Assembly: GCA_017518025.1 (NCBI GenBank)
Contig: JAFWWR010000261.1
Coordinates: 1-5,456 of the forward strand
Length of the DNA stretch: 5,456 bases
Direction of reading: 5' to 3'
Source: Clostridia bacterium
Lineage (GTDB): Bacteria > Bacillota > Clostridia > Oscillospirales > CAG-272
Below the pieces are notes generated by a model. That model worked only from the letters and a program-made list of their open reading frames with translations. It was not told the DNA's origin and made no database searches. A program made the position numbers and the translations under genes. Shown here piece by piece: positions 1 to 5,340 of the stretch. Position 1 is the first letter of the stretch. The number at the start of each line of letters is the position of its first letter.

Positions 1-28
1 AAGGCGATATATCATGTGGGTGCTTACG

Positions 29-55
29 AAAAAAAGCCGCGGCATCGCCGCGGCT
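29..55 (-). terminator. Intrinsic terminator of the minus-strand membrane protein gene
   Basis: Read on the minus strand, a perfect 9-bp stem (AGCCGCGGC with its complement, 35-43 and 47-55, 3-base loop) runs straight into seven T residues (29-35). It lies about 27 bases past the stop codon of the 83-370 gene, where a rho-independent terminator is expected. On the plus strand the nearest T run (65-70) begins about 9 bases after the stem, so termination in that direction would be weaker. The first 28 bases of the window hold nothing I can assign. Confidence 0.9.
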
Positions 56-82
56 GTGTGATCGTTTTTTGTAGGGAGCCGA

Positions 83-370
83 TCATTCTCCCTCTTCGCC
101 GTCTTCCTTGTCACTGCCGAAGATCTCGGCATCCTCGGCGAGAGTCACGTCGGGATCGTATCCGCAGTACTCGTCGCACGCCGGCTCGAGATCGTCGAAT
201 TCGTCGTCAAACGCGTCGCCTTCGTTGCCGCACTCTATGGAGATCTTGAAAAACTTTCTGAAGATCCCGTAAAGGATCGCCAGGAACGCACCTATCGTAG
301 CGACCACGCCGATGGAAACGAACAACGCCTTGAGTCCTTCGGACTTCTTCTCGCTAACTTCTTTTTTCAT
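83..370 (-). CDS. Small single-pass membrane protein with acidic C-terminal tail, function unknown
   Basis: I do not recognise this 95-residue protein. It starts with a lysine-rich segment (K2, K3, K8, K9, K14), followed by one strongly hydrophobic helix at about residues 15-37. A short basic border follows (R38, K39, K42), then a tail of about 50 residues holding 22 Asp/Glu and a single Lys (K88). Three cysteines (C47, C65, C69) sit in the tail. The ATG at 370 was chosen because AAAGGA lies 11 bases upstream at 382-387 (minus strand), which matches anti-Shine-Dalgarno pairing. The in-frame ATG at 382 has no such site, and longer versions would read through the promoter. It has its own promoter and terminator, so it is a single-gene unit divergent from the rest. 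Basic residues flank both sides of the helix, so topology is uncertain. The tail could bind cations or basic partners, but that is inference. Confidence 0.8.
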   Translation of the reverse strand: MKKEVSEKKSEGLKALFVSIGVVATIGAFLAILYGIFRKFFKISIECGNEGDAFDDEFDDLEPACDEYCGYDPDVTLAEDAEIFGSDKEDGEEGE

Positions 371-403
371 GACAAAAACCATCCTTTCGATATCAGGTCG
401 CCG

Positions 404-425
404 CCCGCCCTGGTTTTCCGGCGGG
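404..425 (-). other. GC-rich hairpin in the 5' leader of the membrane protein gene
   Basis: On the minus strand CCCGCC (420-425) pairs with GGCGGG (404-409). Two further G-C pairs (418-419 with 412-413) close a four-base loop, leaving a 2-base bulge. It lies in the predicted untranslated leader, about 17 bases upstream of the AAAGGA ribosome binding site, so it could affect mRNA stability or translation. It has no T run and is not a terminator. In DNA this GC-rich, chance is a fair alternative. Confidence 0.35.
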
Positions 426-442
426 GAGTCATGGGCGTAATT

Positions 443-471
443 TTGACCTCGTACTATAAGTATACCATAAA
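443..471 (+). promoter_or_regulatory. Candidate plus-strand promoter for the RNHCP gene
   Basis: TTGACC (443-448) is a good -35. After a 17-base spacer, CATAAA (466-471) is a mediocre -10 with four of six consensus bases. The predicted start near 478 would give a leader of about 55 bases to the GTG at 534. It occupies the same DNA as the minus-strand promoter. It is the best plus-strand candidate in the 371-533 gap; I found no better -10 nearer the gene. Confidence 0.45.
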
Positions 472-486
472 ATGCGGAAAAATCAA
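459..486 (-). promoter_or_regulatory. Sigma-A-type promoter for the minus-strand membrane protein gene
   Basis: On the minus strand the -35 hexamer is TTGATT (481-486) and the -10 is TATACT (459-464), separated by 16 bases. The -10 is preceded by TGG, giving an extended -10 (TGnTATACT). The predicted start is near 452, leaving a leader of about 80 bases. The AT-rich island stands out in an otherwise GC-rich region. An 11-base inverted repeat (TACT-ATA-AGTA, 452-462) covers the -10/start area and could be an operator, though it is short. Confidence 0.7.
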
Positions 487-517
487 CAACAGTTCGTAAA
501 TTTTTAGTAAGTGTGTG

Positions 518-525
518 AAAGGAGG
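518..525 (+). promoter_or_regulatory. Ribosome binding site that fixes the GTG start at 534
   Basis: AAAGGAGG is a near-perfect anti-16S match, 8 bases before GTG 534. No ATG in that frame lies close by, so this site decides the start. The surrounding 12 bases (517-528) recur exactly in front of the next gene (938-949). Confidence 0.85.
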
Positions 526-533
526 CGGCGCCG

Positions 534-860
534 GTGGAGGAAAAGAGATTCAGAAAGAACGACGGCGGCTTCGTCTGCGCCGTCTGCGGCAGGGAAGTCG
601 CGCCCCTCGGGTACACCTCCCGAAATCATTGCCCGTTCTGCCTCGCCTCCGTCCATCTGGACGTGAATCCGGGGGACCGGGCGTCGGAGTGCGGCGGCAT
701 AATGGACGCCGTGAAGGCGGAACCGGACCCGAAAAAGGGGTTTATCATCTACCACAGATGCCGCAAATGCGGCGCGGTGCGCCGCAACAAGGCGGCGACG
801 GAAGGCGATCAGCCGGACGATATGTCGCTGATCATCAAACTTACCGCGGGGGAGCTGTGA
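534..860 (+). CDS. RNHCP-type zinc-ribbon protein
   Basis: This 108-residue protein carries the signature that names the RNHCP family (PF12647 as I remember it): R30-N31-H32-C33-P34, continuing as FCLASVHLD to residue 43. Visible metal-ligand pairs are C15-x2-C18, C33-x2-C36 and C76-x2-C79, with C53 and H74 also available. This suggests one four-cysteine zinc site (C15, C18, C33, C36) and perhaps a second built from C53, H74, C76 and C79. It has no signal peptide or membrane segment, so it is probably cytosolic. The family has no established function that I know of; nucleic-acid or protein binding is only a guess from the zinc-ribbon look. The protein appears full length, with a GTG start. 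It lies 95 bases upstream of the activase gene in the same direction and may share its transcript. Confidence 0.88.
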   Translation: MEEKRFRKNDGGFVCAVCGREVAPLGYTSRNHCPFCLASVHLDVNPGDRASECGGIMDAVKAEPDPKKGFIIYHRCRKCGAVRRNKAATEGDQPDDMSLIIKLTAGEL

Positions 861-881
861 GCTCCTCCCCGGATCATTTTT
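848..881 (+). terminator. Possible weak terminator or attenuator overlapping the RNHCP stop codon
   Basis: A 9-bp stem with one G-T pair (848-856 with 860-868, loop GTG) includes the TGA stop (858-860). TTTTT follows at 877-881, but 8 bases past the stem, further than in a typical intrinsic terminator. It could stop part of the transcription into the downstream operon or act as a processing or stability hairpin. A -35-like TTGACG (880-885) overlaps the T run, but I find no acceptable -10 at the right distance. Confidence 0.35.
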
Positions 882-890
882 GACGCATCG

Positions 891-919
891 CCGTCCCTTT
901 ATTCGGTAAAACGGGACGG
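891..919 (+). other. Hairpin in the leader of the activase gene
   Basis: CCGTCCC (891-897) is perfectly complementary to GGGACGG (913-919), with a 15-base loop. GGGAC is repeated directly (913-917 and 918-922), so the left arm can pair in two registers. No T run follows on either strand, so it is not an intrinsic terminator. It ends about 20 bases before the ribosome binding site of the 956 gene and could affect mRNA processing or stability. Confidence 0.4.
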
Positions 920-938
920 GACAAAAATATTCTGACCG

Positions 939-946
939 AAAGGAGG
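939..946 (+). promoter_or_regulatory. Ribosome binding site that fixes the TTG start at 956
   Basis: AAAGGAGG lies 9 bases before TTG 956. There is no ATG or GTG in that frame between this site and the first conserved motif, so the site makes TTG the start codon. Confidence 0.85.
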
Positions 947-955
947 CGGACGGCC

Positions 956-3913
956 TTGACCGACGGGAAAAACACGCTGTATCTCGGTATCGACATCGGT
1001 TCCACCACGGCAAAACTGGTGGCGGTGGAGAACGGTGAGATAATATATTCCACCTACGAGCGCCATCTGTCTCAGGTAAGGCAGAAGACGGCGGAGCTCA
1101 TCGACGGGCTCAGACGCGCCGTGGGCGACCGTCGTGTCCGCGCGGCGGTGTCCGGCTCCGCGGGTCTCGGTATCGCCGAGGCGGCGGGGATCCCGTTCAT
1201 CCAGGAGGTCGCCGCCACAACGGAGCTGGTACGCCGGTTCCACCCGGATACCGAGGCGGTGATCGAGCTGGGCGGCGAGGACGCGAAGATCATCTTTTTC
1301 GGCGCGGGCATCGACGAGAGGATGAACGGCACCTGCGCCGGAGGGACCGGCGCGTTTATCGACCAGATGGCGACTCTGCTGGACGTTTCCGTCAGCGAGC
1401 TGGACCGGCTCAGTCTCGATCACACCAGGATATATCCCATCGCCTCCCGGTGCGGCGTGTTCGCCAAGACGGACATCCAGCCGCTTCTCAATCAAGGGGC
1501 GCGGAAGGAGGACATCGCCGCGTCCATATACCAGGCTGTGGTCAATCAGACCATCGCGGGACTGGCTCAGGGCAGACGCATCCGCGGGAAGGTGCTGTTT
1601 TTCGGCGGACCGCTGTACTACTGCCGGGGCCTGAGGGAGCGCTTCAGGGAGACTCTCGGTCTCTCCGAGGAGGACGCGCCCCTTCCCGAATACGCGCGTC
1701 ATTCCGTATCGCTGGGGGCGGCGCTTTTCGCGGAGAAAAACGGCATTTCCGACACCGTCGGGGGCCTTTACGAGAAAATATCCAACTGCATCCCGCGCTC
1801 GTCCGGGGAGAAAATCCTTCCTCCGCTGTTCGAGAGCGAGGGCGAGTACAGGGAGTTCGCCGCCCGCCACGCCGCGGCGACGGTGGAGGAGACCGACCCC
1901 GCCCGGTATTCCGGCAAGGCGTATCTCGGGATCGACTGCGGCTCCACCACCACGAAGCTGGTGCTTCTCTCCGAAGACGGGAAGATACTCTACAGCTACT
2001 ATTCCTCCAACCGGGGCAACCCGGTGACGGTCATAAAGGAACAGCTCACGAAGATATATGAGATCTGCGGCGAGCGGATAAAAATCGCCGGGTCCGCGGT
2101 GACCGGCTACGGAGAGGAGCTCATCAAAAACGCCTTCGGCGTGGACGCCGGAGTGGTGGAGACCGCCGCGCATTACACCGCCGCCAGGCGGTTCATGCCC
2201 GGGGTGGACTTCATCCTCGACATCGGCGGCCAGGACATCAAGTGCTTCCGCATCAGGAACGGCGCCATCGACAGCATCATGCTCAACGAGGCGTGCTCCT
2301 CCGGGTGCGGCTCGTTCATCGAGACCTTCGCCCGGTCCATGGGGTACACCGCCGAGGAGTTCTCCAAAAAGGGACTTTTCGCCCGGGCGCCGGTGAATCT
2401 CGGGAGCCGCTGCACCGTGTTCATGAACTCGTCGGTGAAGCAGTCCCAGAAGGACGGCGCCACGGCGGAGGATATCTCCGCGGGGCTGTCCGTCAGCGTG
2501 GTGAAGAACGCCATTTACAAGGTCATCCGCGCCACTTCCCCGGAGGATCTGGGGGAGAACGTGGTGGTCCAGGGCGGCACTCTGCTCAACGACGCGGTCC
2601 TGCGGGCGCTTGAAAAGGAGCTGGGCAGGAACGTGGTCCGCCCCGCCATCGCGGGGCTCATGGGCGCCTACGGCGCGGCGCTGAAGGCCATGAATCACAA
2701 GGGGGAGAGCTCCCTCATGGGGCCGGAGGAGCTGACGGAGTTCACCCATACCTCCAAGACCGCCGTCTGCCGCGGATGCACCAACAACTGCCGGCTCACG
2801 GTGAACACCTTCTCCGGCGGAGGACGGTTCATCTCCGGAAACAGGTGCGAAAAGGGCCTGGGGCGCGACCCCGGCGAGGCGGGAGAACACAATCTCTACG
2901 AATTCAAGAGAAAATATCTGACGTCCCTCGCTCCCGTGAAGGGGAAGAGGGGCACCGTGGGCATACCGCTGTCCCTCGGCATGTACGAGCTTCTGCCCCT
3001 GTGGCACGGGATATTCACGTCCCTCGGGTACGAAGTGATCGTCTCCGAGATGTCCACCCGGGAGACCTACGAGAAGGGGCAGTTCACCATCCCCTCCGAC
3101 ACGGCGTGCTACCCGGCGAAGCTCATGCACGGCCACGTGGAGGAGCTTATCGGCCGCGGCGTCGATATGATATTCTACCCGTGCCTCACCTACAACGTGG
3201 ACGAGCGGGCGTCGGTCAATCACTACAACTGCCCGGTGGTGGCGTACTATTCGGAGCTTCTCGCCGGCAATCTGGAGGACACGGGAACGTCCCGGTTCTT
3301 CTACCCCTATCTGAACATCAACAAAAAGAGCGCCCTCGCCGATGAGCTGTACCGCTATCTCGGCGGCGCGGCGGCGGGTTTTTCAAAACGCGAGATCCGC
3401 GCCGCGGTGAACGCGGGATTCGAGGCCCAGGAGAAATACGTGGCGGCGGTGCGCCGGGAGGGCGAGGCGGCTCTCGCCTACGCCCGGGAAAACGGCAAGA
3501 GGATCATGATCCTCGCCGGGCGGCCCTACCACATCGACGAGGAGATCTGCCACGGCATCGACCGGCTGGCGCTTTCCCTCGGGTTCGTGGTGGTCAGCGA
3601 GGACAGCGTGGCTCACCTCGCCGAGGTGCCGGAGGTGAGGGTCCTCAACCAGTGGACCTATCACGCGCGGCTCTACCGGGCGGCAAAATACGCCACGGAG
3701 CACGACGACACGGAGCTTGTGCAGCTGGTGTCCTTCGGCTGCGGCGTGGACGCCATCACCACCGACGAGGTCCGCCGGATCCTGGAGGAGGGCGGCAAAT
3801 ACTGCACCCAGATCAAGATCGACGAGATCACCAATCTCGGCGCGGTGAAGATACGGCTCCGCAGTCTGCTGGCCGCCATCGAGGACAGGGAAACGGCGGA
3901 GGAAAACGGATAA
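956..3913 (+). CDS. Double-activase, DUF2229-type protein related to 2-hydroxyacyl-CoA dehydratase activators
   Basis: This 985-residue cytosolic protein has two BadF/BcrA/HgdC-type ATPase domains (PF01869), at about 8-260 and 322-580. Domain 1 shows GIDIGSTTAK (11-20), GGEDAK (106-111), and C127 in NGTCAGGTG with C166 in SRCGVF. Domain 2 shows GIDCGSTTTK (325-334), GGQDIK (424-429), C447 and C451 in ACSSGCG, and C486. In HgdC of Acidaminococcus fermentans the equivalent cysteines, remembered as C127 and C166, hold a [4Fe-4S] cluster between two subunits. Here two fused domains could form that dimer. A C605-x2-C608-x3-C612 motif plus C631 suggests another cluster. Residues of about 665-975 match the DUF2229-type region: DTACYP (715-720), GRPYHID (855-861), FGCG (927-930). 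Expected role: ATP-driven transfer of a low-potential electron to the partner encoded 2 bases downstream. The substrate is unknown to me. The TTG start is fixed by AAAGGAGG. Family members are often about 1,400 residues and include the partner. Confidence 0.92.
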   Translation: MTDGKNTLYLGIDIGSTTAKLVAVENGEIIYSTYERHLSQVRQKTAELIDGLRRAVGDRRVRAAVSGSAGLGIAEAAGIPFIQEVAATTELVRRFHPDTEAVIELGGEDAKIIFFGAGIDERMNGTCAGGTGAFIDQMATLLDVSVSELDRLSLDHTRIYPIASRCGVFAKTDIQPLLNQGARKEDIAASIYQAVVNQTIAGLAQGRRIRGKVLFFGGPLYYCRGLRERFRETLGLSEEDAPLPEYARHSVSLGAALFAEKNGISDTVGGLYEKISNCIPRSSGEKILPPLFESEGEYREFAARHAAATVEETDPARYSGKAYLGIDCGSTTTKLVLLSEDGKILYSYYSSNRGNPVTVIKEQLTKIYEICGERIKIAGSAVTGYGEELIKNAFGVDAGVVETAAHYTAARRFMPGVDFILDIGGQDIKCFRIRNGAIDSIMLNEACSSGCGSFIETFARSMGYTAEEFSKKGLFARAPVNLGSRCTVFMNSSVKQSQKDGATAEDISAGLSVSVVKNAIYKVIRATSPEDLGENVVVQGGTLLNDAVLRALEKELGRNVVRPAIAGLMGAYGAALKAMNHKGESSLMGPEELTEFTHTSKTAVCRGCTNNCRLTVNTFSGGGRFISGNRCEKGLGRDPGEAGEHNLYEFKRKYLTSLAPVKGKRGTVGIPLSLGMYELLPLWHGIFTSLGYEVIVSEMSTRETYEKGQFTIPSDTACYPAKLMHGHVEELIGRGVDMIFYPCLTYNVDERASVNHYNCPVVAYYSELLAGNLEDTGTSRFFYPYLNINKKSALADELYRYLGGAAAGFSKREIRAAVNAGFEAQEKYVAAVRREGEAALAYARENGKRIMILAGRPYHIDEEICHGIDRLALSLGFVVVSEDSVAHLAEVPEVRVLNQWTYHARLYRAAKYATEHDDTELVQLVSFGCGVDAITTDEVRRILEEGGKYCTQIKIDEITNLGAVKIRLRSLLAAIEDRETAEENG

Positions 3914-3915
3914 AT

Positions 3916-5208
3916 ATGGAACGGAACTACATCCAGTACACCAAAGAAATGAAAAAAGACTACACGGTCTTTATCCCCAATATGCTGCCGATCCATTTCA
4001 GTCTCATCGCCCGGGTCATGAACAACTACGGGATCAGGGCGCAGGTGCTGAAGACCTCGGGACCGCACATCGGGGAGACGGGACTGCGGTACGTCCACAA
4101 CGACACCTGCTATCCGGCGATACTGGTCATCGGGCAGTTCATCGACGCTATACAAAGCGGGAAGTACGACCCGCACAAGGTGGCGCTGATCCTGTTCCAG
4201 ACCGGCGGCGGATGCCGCGCGTCGAACTACATATCCCTGCTCCGGAAGGCGCTGGTGCGCGCCGGATACGAGTACGTCCCGGTGATCTCTTTCAGTCTCG
4301 CCGGGATAGAGAAACACCCCGGATTCAATCTGTCTCTCGGGATGCTCCACCGGATGCTCTACGCCGTGACCTACGGCGACCTTCTGATGACTGCGGTGAA
4401 CCAGACCAAGCCCTACGAGGTACACCGCGGCGAGGCGGAGCGCAAGGCGGAGGAATGGACCGAGCGGCTCACCGCCGAGATGGCGGAGAAGCGGATCTCC
4501 TACCGGCGGATCAAGCGGAACTACCGCGCCATCATCGACGACTTCGCCACCATAGAGCGGCGGGAGCGCGAGACCGTCAAGGTGGGCGTCGTGGGCGAGA
4601 TCTTCGTGAAATATTCGCCTCTCGGGAACAACAATCTGGAGGATTTTCTCGTGTCCGAGGGGGCGGAGGTGGTGGTCCCCGGTCTGCTGGACTTCTGCAT
4701 GTACAGCGTCTACAACGGGATAGTGGATCAGAAGTTTTACGGCCGTGCGCCGGTGAAGGCTTTTTTCAGCCGGTTTGCGTACCGGTTCCTGCTTAAAAAA
4801 CAGCGGGACGTCATCGACATAATGAAGGAGGAGGGAACGTTCCGGCCCTACACGCCCTTCGACCACACGGTGTCACTGGCGGACGGGTATATCAGCCACG
4901 GCGTCAAGATGGGCGAGGGGTGGCTGCTGACGGCGGAGATGCTGGAGCTCGCCGAATCCGGCGCGCTGAGCATCGTCTGCACCCAGCCCTTCGGCTGCCT
5001 GCCGAACCACATCTGCGGCAAGGGTATGATGAAACCCGTCAAGGAGGCGAATCCCGCGATAAATATCATCGCCATCGACTACGACACCGGCGCCAGCGTG
5101 GTGAATCAGCAGAACAGGATAAAGCTGATGCTCACGGCTGCGAAGCGGCCCGAGCCCGGGGAGCAGACGGCGGAGCCGGCGGAGCGCGAGGCCGCGGAGT
5201 TTTCTTAA
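3916..5208 (+). CDS. 2-hydroxyacyl-CoA dehydratase-component-like protein, partner of the double activase
   Basis: This 430-residue cytosolic protein matches the C-terminal part of the large activase/dehydratase-like polypeptides and is distantly like HgdB/BcrB-type subunits (PF06050). Landmarks are YTKEMKK (8-14), IPNMLPIHF (20-28), HNDTCYP (61-67), QTGGGCRASNY (95-105), a YGDLLM segment (153-158), and a C-terminal cluster C355-TQPFG-C361-LPNHI-C367-GKG. C65, C100, C355, C361 and C367 are candidate iron-sulfur ligands. The conserved part ends near residue 410 (NRIKLML, 400-406). The rest is a Glu/Ala/Pro-rich tail. The ATG at 3916 was chosen because it begins the family homology; GGAGG (3898-3902) is 13 bases upstream, a long spacing that suggests translational coupling with the preceding stop. 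Its frame differs from the upstream gene. It probably forms the catalytic or electron-accepting part of the complex. A double-cubane-type reductase role is possible but unproven. Confidence 0.88.
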   Translation: MERNYIQYTKEMKKDYTVFIPNMLPIHFSLIARVMNNYGIRAQVLKTSGPHIGETGLRYVHNDTCYPAILVIGQFIDAIQSGKYDPHKVALILFQTGGGCRASNYISLLRKALVRAGYEYVPVISFSLAGIEKHPGFNLSLGMLHRMLYAVTYGDLLMTAVNQTKPYEVHRGEAERKAEEWTERLTAEMAEKRISYRRIKRNYRAIIDDFATIERRERETVKVGVVGEIFVKYSPLGNNNLEDFLVSEGAEVVVPGLLDFCMYSVYNGIVDQKFYGRAPVKAFFSRFAYRFLLKKQRDVIDIMKEEGTFRPYTPFDHTVSLADGYISHGVKMGEGWLLTAEMLELAESGALSIVCTQPFGCLPNHICGKGMMKPVKEANPAINIIAIDYDTGASVVNQQNRIKLMLTAAKRPEPGEQTAEPAEREAAEFS

Positions 5209-5241
5209 TGGAAAATGGATAATGGAAAATGGAAAATGAAG
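5207..5241 (+). repeat. Heptamer tandem repeat overlapping the stop codon
   Basis: Five consecutive 7-base units follow AATGGAA, AATGGAT, AATGGAA, AATGGAA, AATGAAG. Equivalently, a 14-base unit is repeated twice (5207-5220, 5221-5234) with 13 of 14 bases identical. The array begins inside the TAA stop of the 3916-5208 gene and ends just before the terminator. It is AT-rich and purine-only apart from T, quite unlike the GC-rich coding DNA. I associate similar AATGGA-type strings with dispersed intergenic repeats in Clostridia, from memory. It encodes no plausible protein: the ATG at 5209 gives only four codons. Confidence 0.85.
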
Positions 5242-5249
5242 GAATAAGG

Positions 5250-5278
5250 AAAAACGTCCATTAGTGGGCGTTTTTCTT
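5250..5278 (+). terminator. Strong intrinsic terminator ending the activase operon
   Basis: An 11-bp stem with one T-G pair (5250-5260 with 5265-5275, loop TTAG) is followed by the T-rich tract 5271-5278. The left arm begins with AAAAA, so the structure could work in both directions. It lies about 40 bases after the stop of the dehydratase-like gene. Confidence 0.92.
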
Positions 5279-5305
5279 GACTTTTCGGGCGTTATTTGAT
5301 AGTAT
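5277..5305 (+). promoter_or_regulatory. Sigma-A-type promoter with extended -10 for the SLH gene
   Basis: TTGACT (5277-5282) is followed after 17 bases by TAGTAT (5300-5305), preceded by TGA at 5297-5299, an extended -10 element. The predicted start near 5312 gives a leader of about 28 bases, with GGGAGG (5325-5330) 10 bases before the ATG. The -35 overlaps the last bases of the preceding terminator's T tract. Confidence 0.75.
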
Positions 5306-5340
5306 TAAGTCAGACGTTATACGTGGGAGGAAAATACTCG

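Noticed and set aside
515..883. Plus-strand open frame overlapping the RNHCP gene in another frame
   Set aside because: The Arg/Gly-rich product is a frame shadow. The RNHCP frame has the ribosome binding site at the right distance and the family signature.
880..933. A separate promoter for the activase gene starting from TTGACG at 880-885
   Set aside because: No acceptable -10 lies 16-19 bases downstream. TATTCT at 928-933 has no matching -35.
899..3223. Minus-strand open frame of 774 codons, antisense to the double-activase gene
   Set aside because: The plus strand here carries unmistakable conserved motifs throughout. The antisense product is a His/Arg/Gly/Ala-rich, low-information sequence, as GC-rich coding DNA often gives when read backwards. 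It shows no recognisable domain.
3652..3915. N-terminal extension of the 430-residue protein (88 extra codons upstream of 3916)
   Set aside because: The extension is Arg/Gly/His-rich, lies wholly inside the end of the upstream gene in another frame, and has no family similarity. Homology begins at the ATG at 3916.
3903..3921. The junction between the two operon genes resembles the heptamer repeat after the second gene (GGAAAACGGATAA against GGAAAATGGATAA)
   Set aside because: The match is 12 of 13 bases but short and low in complexity, and it lies mostly in codons for an ordinary Glu-Glu-Asn-Gly ending. It is not enough to claim a repeat insertion caused the split.
3673..4866. Minus-strand open frame of 397 codons across the junction of the two operon genes
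   Set aside because: It is antisense to conserved coding sequence on both sides of the junction, with skewed His/Val/Arg/Leu composition and no family motif.
5209..5223. Mini open frame (ATG GAA AAT GGA TAA) in the repeat array
   Set aside because: Four codons arising from the repeat unit, with no ribosome binding site of its own.
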